Virus record (IMG/VR): IMGVR_UViG_3300008108_006104 | Coordinates: 1-41,073 of that record | Strand: one strand, 5' to 3' | Length of the DNA stretch: 41,073 nucleotides | From: a virus | In this document: one piece after another, positions 1-10,421 of the stretch | Numbering within the stretch: the first letter of the stretch is position 1 | Layout of the letters: each line of letters starts with the position of its first letter | The notes under the pieces: generated by a model | What the model saw: the letters and a program-made list of their open reading frames with translations, nothing else | Databases searched by the model: none | What the model was told of the DNA's origin: nothing | Translations under genes and position numbers: made by a program

Positions 1-32
1 CTAGTCTGTATGTAAGACAACATTTCTGACAT
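1..32 (-). CDS. Start of a gene that runs off the left edge
   Basis: An ATG on the minus strand at 32-30 opens a frame (M-S-E-M-L-S-Y-I-Q-T) that is still open at the window edge. It begins just after the stop of the fibre gene, which fits the tight packing of this strand. Only ten codons are visible, so no function can be given and the call rests on position alone. Confidence 0.35.
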   Translation of the reverse strand, partial: MSEMLSYIQT

Positions 33-33
33 G

Positions 34-2409
34 TTATGCCTCTAATTGCACAGCGGTTAATGTCACTGTGATAGTAGTTGTTCCACCACTCTTGTTAGTT
101 ACTGCTAACTGTATATTTGTATCTGGACTAGATTCATTACTAAATCCCAATGCCCCTGGACTGATTAAAATAGTTTGTGCTCCAGTAGTAATTACTTCAG
201 CTACTACACCTGCGCCCGGAGTTGGATCAGCGCCTTCTACTCTACTTGAGTCTGCTGTACGACTAGCAATGTCTGTATAAATTCTTACCCATGCTGCTGC
301 ACTTGTTTGAATCTTGTACAGCATATATCCCTTGTATCCAGTGATAGTCAAATTGCCTGTAGCCGCATTGGCCAAACTGGCAGTTGTTCCAGCAACCGCA
401 GATCGTGATGCTAGTGTACCTCCGCCACCTCCTGATACAGTTCCCGGTAGCCATTTACTACTAGCAGAACTCCATACAAGTGCTTGACCGTTTGAGGGCG
501 CACTAGTAGTTGTATCAACGTCGCTAAGTGCATCAATACTGGTTGCAGAGTAAGCCGCAGGTATAGTTGGCAATCCTGTTAAGGAAGAATACGCACCTGT
601 GGTAGCCACAGTGGCTAATGTTGGGCCAGTAATCGTAACTCGTCCTTCACCGTCTGTAGCAGTTGTAATCCCACCGGCCCCCGCAAAACGTAGTGTCTCT
701 CCAGAGAAAATTGTTCTTTGAGTAGAGTCATCGCCGGCTACACTGAATTCAAAGTTTCCACTGACTGCACCACCTCCGCCACCTGCTGGCACAGGACCCC
801 ACGTGACTTCATATGTGGCAGGATTGTAGTATACAGTTTGCGGCCCAGTGACTTCTCTAATCGGATTAACATAGAAGCCAGCAGCGGAACCGTTGAGTGC
901 AACACCACTGGCGTTGATAACAATTGAGTTAGCAGGTTGACTAGTTGCTCCTGCCGCCTTGCCAATTGCTACGGCATTAACACCTTGATTAGTATAACCA
1001 GAAACATCGCCGATCGCTACCGCACTAGCACCTTGATTGGTTTGGCCAGCACCAATTCCAACCGCCACGGCATTAGCACCTTGCAAACCTAAGCCACTAC
1101 CTGTACCAACGGCCACAATTTCACCAGCACGTAAACCTAATCTTATTTCACCTTCTGAAGTACGCAAACTTGATGTTGCAACAGGACCAACTACTGTGCC
1201 AGTGGCACCGTTGATAACCATTGTTGATGTGTCTGAGAATACAGAACCTTTCAAATAGGTCACGTCAAATGTAATACTATCACTGACCGCATTAGTTGTT
1301 AATTGTATACCTTCGCCTGCTACTAAAACTAATGTATCCGTACTGTTATCAGCTAGTACAGAACTTTGACCACTAACTGCAACAGAAGTAAATGCAAAAC
1401 GTGAGTTTGTAACAATTACAGTTCCAGTACTTTGATTAATGGAAATTCCGTCGCCTGCTGAAATTGCCACAACGCCTGTATTCGATAATGTTATAGATCC
1501 TGTTGCTGCACTAACGTTTAGGCCTACACCCGAGACTGCAAAGCTAGTTACTCCTGAGTTAGTAAATGTTATGCTATCTGCAGAAGCATTGGTAGTGATG
1601 CTGATTCCTGTGCCGTCAACAAAGGTCAATGTATCTGATGTGCTGTCTGCTACCACGTTTGACTGACCGCTAACCGCAACAGTTTGGAAAATATTCTGCG
1701 GAACACTAGGTGCAGAGTTTGTGATTCGAACTGTTCCAGGAACACTAGTGTCTAGAGAAATACCAGATCCTGGATCTGTAATAACGCTAACAATACCTGT
1801 ATTGGCAATAGTCACATTACCTGTTCCGCTACTAACGCTAATTCCGTAGCCTGCAACCGCTGATAATACTCCTGCATTAGAAATAGTTACATTTCCAGTA
1901 GCGCCACTAACTGCAATACCTGTACCTGATATATTAGATAATACACCACTGTTAGCAATAGTTAATCTATCAATTCCTGCATTTGTAGTTAATGAAATAC
2001 CGCTACTAGCCGCAATAATCAATGTATCAGTTCCGGTATCAGCAATAATACTTGACTGACCAGGTACGGCAATAATTTTAAAATAACTTTCGTCCAGTGC
2101 TAGATTACCAATAGTAGATCCTGCAGGAAGATTTACCGAACCAAATTGAGAAGTGATTATTGCACTGCCTAAATGTATTGAACTGCCACTTAGATAAAGA
2201 TCTCTCCATCTCTTAGTTTCTGAACCTAAGTCGTAGGTTTCGTTCTCACCTGGTATAATATTTGAATTCAACGAAGTTAAATCAACCGCACCGCCTCCGC
2301 CAATACTTAGATATAGCTCTGTAAAATTGTCATTTATTTTATTAAATGCTTCGTCTACAGTGCTCCATAGTATTGGAGCCGATCCCGAATTTATCGTTTG
2401 TTTAGACAT
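34..2409 (-). CDS. Tail fibre/appendage protein with YadA-like head repeats (791 aa)
   Basis: Virion surface protein, probably part of a tail fibre and so involved in host contact. The N-terminus carries the motif VDEAFNKINDNFTELY (residues about 18-33), shared with the next gene and common at the start of T4-like marine phage structural proteins. Residues about 110-400 are low-complexity Ser/Thr/Gly/Asn sequence with three copies of a unit of the form AV(S/P)GQS...AD..TDTL..G.GI..TTNA..D.IT. Residues about 430-500 hold NAVAVG/SAVAIG/NAVAIG repeats spaced 14-17 residues, the pattern of the YadA trimeric adhesin head beta-roll. The ATG overlaps the TAA of the upstream fibre gene (TAATG), so the two are probably translated together. 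The call as a virion fibre is firm; the receptor is unknown. Confidence 0.85.
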   Translation of the reverse strand: MSKQTINSGSAPILWSTVDEAFNKINDNFTELYLSIGGGGAVDLTSLNSNIIPGENETYDLGSETKRWRDLYLSGSSIHLGSAIITSQFGSVNLPAGSTIGNLALDESYFKIIAVPGQSSIIADTGTDTLIIAASSGISLTTNAGIDRLTIANSGVLSNISGTGIAVSGATGNVTISNAGVLSAVAGYGISVSSGTGNVTIANTGIVSVITDPGSGISLDTSVPGTVRITNSAPSVPQNIFQTVAVSGQSNVVADSTSDTLTFVDGTGISITTNASADSITFTNSGVTSFAVSGVGLNVSAATGSITLSNTGVVAISAGDGISINQSTGTVIVTNSRFAFTSVAVSGQSSVLADNSTDTLVLVAGEGIQLTTNAVSDSITFDVTYLKGSVFSDTSTMVINGATGTVVGPVATSSLRTSEGEIRLGLRAGEIVAVGTGSGLGLQGANAVAVGIGAGQTNQGASAVAIGDVSGYTNQGVNAVAIGKAAGATSQPANSIVINASGVALNGSAAGFYVNPIREVTGPQTVYYNPATYEVTWGPVPAGGGGGAVSGNFEFSVAGDDSTQRTIFSGETLRFAGAGGITTATDGEGRVTITGPTLATVATTGAYSSLTGLPTIPAAYSATSIDALSDVDTTTSAPSNGQALVWSSASSKWLPGTVSGGGGGTLASRSAVAGTTASLANAATGNLTITGYKGYMLYKIQTSAAAWVRIYTDIASRTADSSRVEGADPTPGAGVVAEVITTGAQTILISPGALGFSNESSPDTNIQLAVTNKSGGTTTITVTLTAVQLEA

Positions 2410-5400
2410 TATGTTCTTCCTACGGCAACTTCAATTGTGCCAATATGATCTGAATTGTAATCTGCTAGAGCCTTGCCAATCACTGTTCCAGTTTTAGCAG
2501 TGCCTCCTGCTGATATTCCTACTCCAGGTATATTTGAAGTCACTATCAAATCTCCCTTCTTAATTATGCCTACTACTCTACAAGGAACCCGTCCTTGCAG
2601 TGCCACTAAGTTTTTAAGTCCAGGACATGCACCGTTCATTGTGTAAGCAGCATTATCACTAATAACTCCTGCTACTCTATGATCGCCGTATGTAGACGAC
2701 ATTGTAACTTCTTTGTCGCCGCCGAATACCAATACAGTTCCTACTTCATACTCTTTGTCGCCTTCGTAGTATTCTGCTAGGTCGGCGGAATATGTTGCTT
2801 GCAATCTGCTTCCAGAAGTTAATGTCCAATTGCCAGTAATTGTTCCACCGGTTCCAGAAGCGCCTGTTGTTATAACAGGAGTGGTTATTGATCCAACAGT
2901 GATCGGAGCATTACTCAAACCATTTTGAGTTCTAAACACATGCGCATCATTATCGTAAAATGTTCTTCGATCAGTTGCAACACTGCCGTCACCAATCAAG
3001 ATACCCACCTGACTCAAGAAACCATATATCTGCGTATAGCCGCCTGTGGCAGATGTTGTTGTATCTAATATAGTTTTTGTATCAACTAACAGTCTCTCAA
3101 CGCTTACGTTTCTCGCCCCAAAGTCACCATTGCTGTCTCGCTTAACCAAAGTGCTTACAGCGTTTGAGCTAGACTCATCGACAATTGCATAATCGGTATC
3201 GTTTGTTGAGGTAAATCCAATACGTCTTAAATATCCAGTACCAGTATTGTATTGTGATTTTTTAATGGCTCCACCTAGATCAGCAATAGAACTAAATGGG
3301 ATTGCACTAACATTACCAGTAACCAATGATGAATTACCTAATACTGTCTTAGTGGCAATCTGTTCAATTTTAGTTAAAACAATTCCATTATCTTTAACAG
3401 ATAACCAACCGTCTGTTGCTGTAAATTGTGCGCTGTCAAAACTTGCTAGGCCTCGGTCGGCTTGCGTAATACCTGTGGCATTTGCTCTAGTTGATGCAGC
3501 GGTCATAGACAACTTACTTTGAACAATTGCGGCAGTAGTACTAATGTCAGCATTAGTAATAACTTCTGGATTAATTTGTGCATCAACAGTATTAGCCGTT
3601 GAATCAATATTAAGACTGATATCGCCAATCACTCTAGAGTTTTGTGCAAAATTTCCAGCACCAGTAAATGTCAATAAGTCGCCACTTCTAGGATCTGTAG
3701 CCTGAAAGTCAGCTAGGTTGTTAAGAGTTAAACTTCTAAGATTAACAGCATCAGTTGGATCAACCGGGTCAGCCATGTTGGCAATTTTAAATCCGCCAAC
3801 ATCTAGATTGGCCTTCATTGGCAGTTGACCATCTAATGACAAGAAACCTCCACTGAATGCAGGGATTAAACTGGCCTGTGATACCGGACTACCTGTATGA
3901 CTAGTTCCTAATCTACGTTCAATATATCCTCTAGTGGCATTTTCTGTTGGCACCGTATCAGTAGCGTTATCTGAGAACGAACTGTCTGTTGAAAATTCAC
4001 TTACTGGTACACCTCGTTTAAATCCAAGACCGTCTAAGTTTGACAATGCAATTGATGCTGCAAATGTAACACTACCAGTACCTTGATCAACTCGGAAATA
4101 AGGTCCTACAGAGAAATTACCAAATTGGTCTGTAGTTACATAGAATACTCGTCCTACGCTACGTTCTTGAGTTTCGGAATCTGGATCCAGCGCATTTACA
4201 GCAGGTCCGTAAATTTCATTTGGATAGTTTGTATCTGCGTAAGAACCTGTACCTATTTCTAATAAATCGTGTGATGTGACACGAGTTAACGAAATACGGA
4301 TTGTTAACGTTCCTGGTTCGTCTTTACCTGTAGAAGATTTAAGAGTAGGTAAATTTGTAAAATATATTAGAGAGTCATTCAACGGAGGACTAACTGTAAG
4401 TAGACCGTATGCTTGTCCGGTGACCGCTTCGTTTTGATAACCTTGTACTGTATAGGTAGTTGATTTAAACACAATTTTTGTGCCCAACAGTCTAGCTGCT
4501 TCAGCATTACTGATAGGAACAACGGCAAAGGTACTGTCTCCTGCTCTGCCTATTACTTTACCCACGCCATGAACACCACTTTGTATAAAACTGGTTTCAA
4601 TTTCAGTACTAGCACTAATTGCCTCATCTGTTACAGTAAATGTATCTGGAGTTAACACATTCTTAACAAAGAACAGTCTAGTAGTAGACAGTCCAATAGG
4701 TAATACTCCAGTAGTGATAAATCTTAAAACATCGCCAGCTAAAAATCCATGACTGGTTAGACTTATTACTGCCGGGTTCCCAATTGAAACTGTACATACA
4801 CTTGCACTGGTCACAAATGGTTGTGCTTGATCTACTGTAAGATCAATATAGTTATAATTTTCTCTAAGCGTAGTTTGTGCTAGGCCAAATACTTCATAGG
4901 CTTGTGTGCCACTTTGACTACCACTAGTGGCTATTGGAGTTCCTCGTTTAGTAGTACCAATCCTAAAACTATTCTCAGTCCAACCATCTGATTGAACATA
5001 GTAAATAGTACCTACAGATAATCCTGTTGGCAGAGCTCCCGTAGTTGTTAATGTTATTTGATATCCGGGTTGCAGTCCGTGTCCTACTCTAGTAATTACA
5101 GCAGGAGTTGAAATTGAAATAGTAATTGTTCTAGCACCTTCTGGATCAGAATATTCATCAAATTGTAATACACGATATACTTCTGGCGACTCTGCAAGTA
5201 CCAATCCAGTACTTGGTCGGACTGCAACGTCTACCGCATTACCTGTCAATACTGTAGTAGAATTTTGTCTAATTGTTAAAACATCGCCATCGGCAATAAC
5301 AGCGGCTAATCCGTCAATGCCTGCACCTTCTGAACTTCGAAGACTTAGTCTAGACACGCCAGGAGGTAGACCCGATGTTGTGGCTCCGGTGATTGGATAC

Positions 5401-8400
5401 CTAAACATGGTTCCTAGCCCGTGGTCAACTTCCAGTTCACCGTTAGGTAATGGAGGATACGTGTAATTGGTCACATATATAATAAGACCCTCGACTTCGG
5501 TTTCATAGAATCCGGATGGTGCATAACAAGTTGCAGATTGTGCAAGATCGTAATACAACGAAACTGGAGTTGGAACTTCTAAAGGATCTGATCCCTCAGC
5601 TACTAGTGCGAAGTTGCCGTGAGCACTTGATCCACCAATAGATCTAATCTGGCCGCCACCTAATGAATAATAGGATATATGGCAGTAGTAGGTAAACATA
5701 CTTACACACTCTGCTAATCCCCCATTATTAACAACAATACCATAACCTAGGTCGTTGATCTGTGTGTAGTCGTTACTCAACATAGATCTATTACCAGGCA
5801 TCAATACTTCGTAGACGTTGGCATTATCATTAACAAAATCTATGACAGCCTGTTGTATATCTGCTTTTTCTGCGACCAGTGTTGATCGTGCAGCAAGCAA
5901 TGATGCTGAGTATCCAGTTAGACTAGGCAGTGTTTCGGAAGTGGGCGCAGTTCCTGTTGATACAGTTGTGGCTATGTCAGCCATTAAAGTTTCAATAACA
6001 GCTTGGATAGATGAATCGCTAGCTGCACCCGGTATTCTTGCAGTAGCAGAATATGAAGTTGTAGGTGCAAGGCTTAGTATAACTTGTTTTGCTAAGTATT
6101 TGGCATAGTTAATACCTGCAATGGTTTCGGTCAGCTGTCCAGTTGGAATTTGTAATGTCGAAGCAGATCCTACTCCGTCATAATACTTGATACCTGCTTT
6201 TCTTGTCTCGCTATTGCCGCCATAGATGATATCATAAATTACAGCTTCAATAATATATCCAACATCTCTAGAACATGTTTCTTGATTAAAAACTAACGAT
6301 GGGTAAGTTGTTGTTAGATATCCAACAGTTTCGTCTTGAATATATTCAAGATTGGCCTGTAGTAAAGTGCTAGCATTGACTCGATTAGTAGCCAGTCCTA
6401 CGGGATTTGTAAATGTTAGAGCCGGTGCAAATGTACCACCATTCCTTACAATATTTGCAATAATAATTTTACTAGATTCAACAATTGATTGTGCAGCAGG
6501 TATTGATGTTAGATAGCTAGATGCTTGGTCATGTGCTTCCTCTATGGCCTGTACAGTTAAATCTAATTGGTCTTCAATGACCACGCTGGCCGCAGCAAGT
6601 CTATATGACAAACCAGAACGTCTAGCGTGATAGTTTGTGCCAAGTACAATGTCATATCCAACACCGTCAATGATTAATCCAACGTCTCTATAACAAATAG
6701 CTTCGTTGTAAGTAAACAGATCATAAGGCCAAGGAGTAGTTTCGTCCAATACAAATGATGCAGTTGATCCTGCTGTATTAAATGTATAATCTCTTACATA
6801 GTTAATTCTATAAACAGTGTCTTCAACAATAAAAGATGCAGGCAATTGTGGTATACGTTTCAACTCGCCAACACGTAAAAATGTTGGGCTATCTTTGGTA
6901 ATAATTTTGAATTTTAAGTTTCCAGCAAATCCGTCGATGTATTGTCCACCAGCAAACGTTTGTCTACCTGTACTCTTAGAGAATGATGCACACTCTTGAG
7001 CGTACGGAGATTTAGCAAGAATTTGTCCTTCTGGGTCAAGTACCATGGCAAATCCGCCATGACCTTGGAATGTAACTGCCTGTAAACGAACAGCATCATT
7101 ACATAATATGACGTCCATTTGATCGTTGTCTTTTGGATAGTTCACACTACCAGAGTTATCAATTACATCAATAATGGCGTTAATTAACGCACCAACAACA
7201 CCACCAGTATTAATAGCATTGCCGCCTGAAGTATAAATTCCTATACCGACACCGTTAACTGTATCAGTTAATGCGGCATCATTATATAGATAGAATGAAG
7301 TTGGGTCAATAACATCAACATAGTAGTCATTGCCATTAATTTCGATCATCCCTCCAACATTGCTTATTAAGATTTGATCTCCATCTACTAGACCGTGAGC
7401 AGTTGATGTAGTAATAGCAATTGGATTAGCGTTAGATGCTCCAGCAATATTAAAAGATGTTCCGCCAGTGCCAGATTCTGCAATATATGCACCGTCTACA
7501 ATTTGAGGATATGATGTTTGAAATGTTTCCTGTACAGGCACATTTCTAATAGCCAACTGTGCAAGAACACCTAATCTACGAATTGCAGCAATAGTTTGAG
7601 ATAGTTGTGCCCCTATAGCAATTAGACCGCTGGCATTTCCGTAATATTTTAATGCGGCAGATACAGTTCGATTGCTTCCTCCCCATTTTAAGTCAAATAC
7701 CATCGAATCAATAATAAGACCAACATCTCGTTGACATATTCTTTCATTGTAGACAAAATTTGGAGCAAAAGGTGATACACCGTTAGTACATTGATCGGCA
7801 ATCCATCCTACTACTTCTGCTTGAATGAATTGTCTATTTAAAATTAATAGTTGTGCCGCAGCCCTATAGAAGCCTCTATTGTTGACCAACGGATATACAG
7901 GTTGTGAACTGTCTTGTAGATAGTGGTGTCCAAATAATCTATCAGCAATAGTAATTTGATCAGTGCCAATGACGCCAACAGTTAGGTCTCTTCTAAAATG
8001 TATAAAGGCCCAAGGACTAGAACTTAGTCCGGGTTTTGGTCTAATAATACAACGTCTAAATTCGTCACCGATAATTGATACATTATTAGGTAGTCGTAAG
8101 GGCAAGTTTTCTTCATAAACACCAGTTTCTAATAATATGCTAATTTGAATTCTTTTAGAAACGTCACCGTAGGATATAACCTCTCCTAATTGGAAAGTTC
8201 CAAATTTTAAATCAACATCGAATATTTCGTTGCCATTACTGTCTAGTGATCCGTTATGAGATAAAATTTGTGCCAGAGCACCTGAACTTTCTCCTCGTAG
8301 ATATAGTCCTTCTCTAATGTCTCTACTTCTAATGGCAAACGGTGTTGATGTAGTTACATCTCCTGTGAAGTCTGTTCGATACCCCTCTGTCTTAATAAGG

Positions 8401-9743
8401 AATCTTGGAAGACTTACTTCAACCAACGGTAAGCTGGTAAAACCAGAACCTTGATCAGTAATAGTGATGCTCTGCACAACTCCAGATAATACATCAGCAG
8501 TACCAAATGCCCCTGCGCCCCCGCCGCCTGAAATTCTAACAGACACAAGCCCGTAGCCACTGCCACCGCTAGATACCTGTACGTTGTTTACTTTGTAGGT
8601 TAGATCTAGTGTAACACCATTACCAAAATCGCTATCGTCGCTGCAAGGAATTGCTGTACTACCTGGTAGTGCGGTATACACGCCTGATGATAATTGTCTA
8701 ATAGTTAAAATGCCGCCAGCTTCTGTAATTGATAGCACTTCATATCTTGCAGGCTCAATAAAAGTACCGCCAAGGATCGTGATAACATCTCCTGGTCGAT
8801 AGTTTACACCAACAGAATTAACCACAGCAATATCAACACTCATTAATGGAATTCCAGAGAATCCTGTACCGCTTGCGGGAGCATCCTCGATGTCCTCTAG
8901 AGTACACTCGCTGGCTCCATTATTATAAGTTAGTGTTTTCTTATAAGGTCCAATTTCGTCTCTAGCTTCTAATACTATTTCTTCTGCTCTTTTAAGTGCC
9001 GCTTCAATAGTTCTATAGGCATAGGCCAAAGCACGGCCTTGTAATCCTGCACTAACTCCTATACGGTCATCTTCTCCAGATGTTGCAACATACAAGTTTA
9101 CAACACTACCAAATGCAGAATTATCAACGTATCTTTTTGTAGCAGCGATTAAACCATCATAAACTTCGTCGTCTTCTGGCTCGGGATCTCTAGATAAGAT
9201 TAATGGCCCTGTCATAGTTCCCCATGCAGGAGTTCTTAAATTGGTTCTAGGATCAACTGCGTCAACACCTGCACGAGCAATTTTGCTATCTGTATAACGC
9301 TTGTTAACTGCTTCGTGTTCAAATAACGGATTAAGGGGAATCGCATTAGTTCCTAGGTCTTTAATTCTATATTGTTCACCGCCGGATCTTGCACTTAAAT
9401 CGCCACCCAGTTGTGGACTTGAATCACCTACAACTTCTGAAAATTCTGAACTGATTCTAATTTCATTAGCGTTTGTAGTAAAATCTAACTGTATACCACT
9501 GCCGTTTACTAACTGTTTAAAAACTACACCCGTTTCTGTATTGTTAACAGAAACAATTGCATTTTCTTGTCCAAGATAGCTATTGGGAGTGTCGTCTAGA
9601 TTTTTAAATGTCAGCTTTTCGCCTAGACCTAATGAGCTGTATAGCTCACGGAAATTGTCGTTGACCTTGCGGAACGAGTCGCGAATACTGTCGCCTGTGC
9701 CGTCGTTGCCTACAACGCCGATATCAATAATTTTTCTTGCCAT
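2409..9743 (-). CDS. Giant virion structural/fibre protein (2444 aa)
   Basis: Very large tail-fibre or baseplate-appendage protein. The N-terminus (IGVVGNDGTGDSIRDSFRKV, then NDNFRELYSSLG) is the hallmark start of T4-like marine phage structural proteins. Three internal copies of an N..(I/T)C.RDVG.IID/E...(Y/F)D...G.N motif lie near residues 665, 1018 and 1158. The C-terminus has YSADLAEYYEGDKEYEVGTV (about residue 2325), seen in many phage fibres and resembling the Peptidase_G2/intramolecular-chaperone type of end domain, which in relatives may be cleaved after trimer assembly. Cleavage here is inferred only. Low-complexity beta-rich sequence fills the middle. The gene ends in a TAATG overlap with the smaller fibre gene. 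About 70 nt separate its start from the divergent gene at 9814, with a weak late-like box (CTAAATAG). Confidence 0.85.
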   Translation of the reverse strand: MARKIIDIGVVGNDGTGDSIRDSFRKVNDNFRELYSSLGLGEKLTFKNLDDTPNSYLGQENAIVSVNNTETGVVFKQLVNGSGIQLDFTTNANEIRISSEFSEVVGDSSPQLGGDLSARSGGEQYRIKDLGTNAIPLNPLFEHEAVNKRYTDSKIARAGVDAVDPRTNLRTPAWGTMTGPLILSRDPEPEDDEVYDGLIAATKRYVDNSAFGSVVNLYVATSGEDDRIGVSAGLQGRALAYAYRTIEAALKRAEEIVLEARDEIGPYKKTLTYNNGASECTLEDIEDAPASGTGFSGIPLMSVDIAVVNSVGVNYRPGDVITILGGTFIEPARYEVLSITEAGGILTIRQLSSGVYTALPGSTAIPCSDDSDFGNGVTLDLTYKVNNVQVSSGGSGYGLVSVRISGGGGAGAFGTADVLSGVVQSITITDQGSGFTSLPLVEVSLPRFLIKTEGYRTDFTGDVTTSTPFAIRSRDIREGLYLRGESSGALAQILSHNGSLDSNGNEIFDVDLKFGTFQLGEVISYGDVSKRIQISILLETGVYEENLPLRLPNNVSIIGDEFRRCIIRPKPGLSSSPWAFIHFRRDLTVGVIGTDQITIADRLFGHHYLQDSSQPVYPLVNNRGFYRAAAQLLILNRQFIQAEVVGWIADQCTNGVSPFAPNFVYNERICQRDVGLIIDSMVFDLKWGGSNRTVSAALKYYGNASGLIAIGAQLSQTIAAIRRLGVLAQLAIRNVPVQETFQTSYPQIVDGAYIAESGTGGTSFNIAGASNANPIAITTSTAHGLVDGDQILISNVGGMIEINGNDYYVDVIDPTSFYLYNDAALTDTVNGVGIGIYTSGGNAINTGGVVGALINAIIDVIDNSGSVNYPKDNDQMDVILCNDAVRLQAVTFQGHGGFAMVLDPEGQILAKSPYAQECASFSKSTGRQTFAGGQYIDGFAGNLKFKIITKDSPTFLRVGELKRIPQLPASFIVEDTVYRINYVRDYTFNTAGSTASFVLDETTPWPYDLFTYNEAICYRDVGLIIDGVGYDIVLGTNYHARRSGLSYRLAAASVVIEDQLDLTVQAIEEAHDQASSYLTSIPAAQSIVESSKIIIANIVRNGGTFAPALTFTNPVGLATNRVNASTLLQANLEYIQDETVGYLTTTYPSLVFNQETCSRDVGYIIEAVIYDIIYGGNSETRKAGIKYYDGVGSASTLQIPTGQLTETIAGINYAKYLAKQVILSLAPTTSYSATARIPGAASDSSIQAVIETLMADIATTVSTGTAPTSETLPSLTGYSASLLAARSTLVAEKADIQQAVIDFVNDNANVYEVLMPGNRSMLSNDYTQINDLGYGIVVNNGGLAECVSMFTYYCHISYYSLGGGQIRSIGGSSAHGNFALVAEGSDPLEVPTPVSLYYDLAQSATCYAPSGFYETEVEGLIIYVTNYTYPPLPNGELEVDHGLGTMFRYPITGATTSGLPPGVSRLSLRSSEGAGIDGLAAVIADGDVLTIRQNSTTVLTGNAVDVAVRPSTGLVLAESPEVYRVLQFDEYSDPEGARTITISISTPAVITRVGHGLQPGYQITLTTTGALPTGLSVGTIYYVQSDGWTENSFRIGTTKRGTPIATSGSQSGTQAYEVFGLAQTTLRENYNYIDLTVDQAQPFVTSASVCTVSIGNPAVISLTSHGFLAGDVLRFITTGVLPIGLSTTRLFFVKNVLTPDTFTVTDEAISASTEIETSFIQSGVHGVGKVIGRAGDSTFAVVPISNAEAARLLGTKIVFKSTTYTVQGYQNEAVTGQAYGLLTVSPPLNDSLIYFTNLPTLKSSTGKDEPGTLTIRISLTRVTSHDLLEIGTGSYADTNYPNEIYGPAVNALDPDSETQERSVGRVFYVTTDQFGNFSVGPYFRVDQGTGSVTFAASIALSNLDGLGFKRGVPVSEFSTDSSFSDNATDTVPTENATRGYIERRLGTSHTGSPVSQASLIPAFSGGFLSLDGQLPMKANLDVGGFKIANMADPVDPTDAVNLRSLTLNNLADFQATDPRSGDLLTFTGAGNFAQNSRVIGDISLNIDSTANTVDAQINPEVITNADISTTAAIVQSKLSMTAASTRANATGITQADRGLASFDSAQFTATDGWLSVKDNGIVLTKIEQIATKTVLGNSSLVTGNVSAIPFSSIADLGGAIKKSQYNTGTGYLRRIGFTSTNDTDYAIVDESSSNAVSTLVKRDSNGDFGARNVSVERLLVDTKTILDTTTSATGGYTQIYGFLSQVGILIGDGSVATDRRTFYDNDAHVFRTQNGLSNAPITVGSITTPVITTGASGTGGTITGNWTLTSGSRLQATYSADLAEYYEGDKEYEVGTVLVFGGDKEVTMSSTYGDHRVAGVISDNAAYTMNGACPGLKNLVALQGRVPCRVVGIIKKGDLIVTSNIPGVGISAGGTAKTGTVIGKALADYNSDHIGTIEVAVGRT

Positions 9744-9813
9744 GGTCGATCCTAAGATTTATGGTTGCTCTACTATTTAGCCCAAAGTTTTATAAGCCGA
9801 ATGTAAATACGTT

Positions 9814-10101
9814 ATGTTTTTAAAAAAAGAAACTCAACAAACTCAATATGTTAGGATCAGTAAACTGGGAGTTCAGCATGAATACACTAGGAATAAAACA
9901 GTTGTAGTCTTCCGATGTGATAACTGTGATCACGAGTTTACAAGAGATCTAAAGAAAATAGATCATAGACGGTTGAGCAATAACTATTTTCATGTCTGCT
10001 CAAACTGTGACGTTAAAAAGTTTGCGCAACGTAAAGGAGTTGAACGCAAACAGATATGGGATATGCCTGCTAGCACCACATTGCCGGTGGGCAAAAACTA
10101 G
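9814..10101 (+). CDS. Small zinc-finger-like protein (95 aa)
   Basis: Basic protein with two CxxC pairs (CDNC at residues about 35-38 and CSNC at about 62-65), spaced as in a treble-clef or zinc-ribbon domain, so it probably binds one zinc. The surroundings are rich in Arg and Lys, which would suit nucleic-acid binding. It is one of the few plus-strand genes in the left arm. It is divergent from the giant fibre gene and its last 4 nt overlap the convergent iscA-like gene. The exact family was not recognised; an HNH-type nuclease is possible but no complete HNH motif is visible. Confidence 0.75.
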   Translation: MFLKKETQQTQYVRISKLGVQHEYTRNKTVVVFRCDNCDHEFTRDLKKIDHRRLSNNYFHVCSNCDVKKFAQRKGVERKQIWDMPASTTLPVGKN

Positions 10102-10421
10102 ACTCTAAATGATTCACCGCAGCCGCAGCGATCTCTCTCATTAGGATTCTGAAAATCAAATCCTTCATTCAATCCGTTTTTAACCCAATCCATGGTTAGG
10201 CCTTGTAGGTAGACGCTGTCTTTGACATTTACCTTAATAACAAAATCCGGATAGACAATGTTGTTATCGTAGGGATCAAACTTATCATCTCTCAAATATT
10301 CCAACACATAAGCAAGACCACTACATCCTGTAGTTTTTACACCGATTCGAATACCCTTACATGCTTTTTTATGCAATAATTCTTTGATCTTATTAACTGC
10401 TTGATCAGTTAGTGTAATCAT
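10098..10421 (-). CDS. iscA: A-type iron-sulfur carrier, IscA-like (107 aa)
   Basis: Member of the HesB/IscA/ErpA family, which carries and delivers Fe-S clusters or iron to apoproteins. All three family cysteines are present: C33 in TTGCSG and C99/C101 in the C-terminal CGCGE. Length (107 aa) is that of bacterial IscA. Its first 17 nt overlap the end of the iscU-like gene, so the two are translationally linked. IscA/HesB-like genes are known in marine T4-like phages. Having a scaffold and a carrier side by side suggests a phage-encoded maturation step for Fe-S enzymes made during infection. The choice between IscA, ErpA and SufA is not certain. Confidence 0.93.
   Translation of the reverse strand: MITLTDQAVNKIKELLHKKACKGIRIGVKTTGCSGLAYVLEYLRDDKFDPYDNNIVYPDFVIKVNVKDSVYLQGLTMDWVKNGLNEGFDFQNPNERDRCGCGESFRV

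Noticed and set aside
1440-2060. Repeated short units that could be taken for a CRISPR array
   Set aside because: They are coding repeats of the fibre protein, in frame and imperfect, without constant repeat or spacer lengths.
3247-3522. Plus-strand open frame inside the giant fibre gene
   Set aside because: It is antisense to a coherent long protein, has no ribosome site and has low-complexity mirror composition. Several similar frames across 68-9780 were rejected for the same reason.
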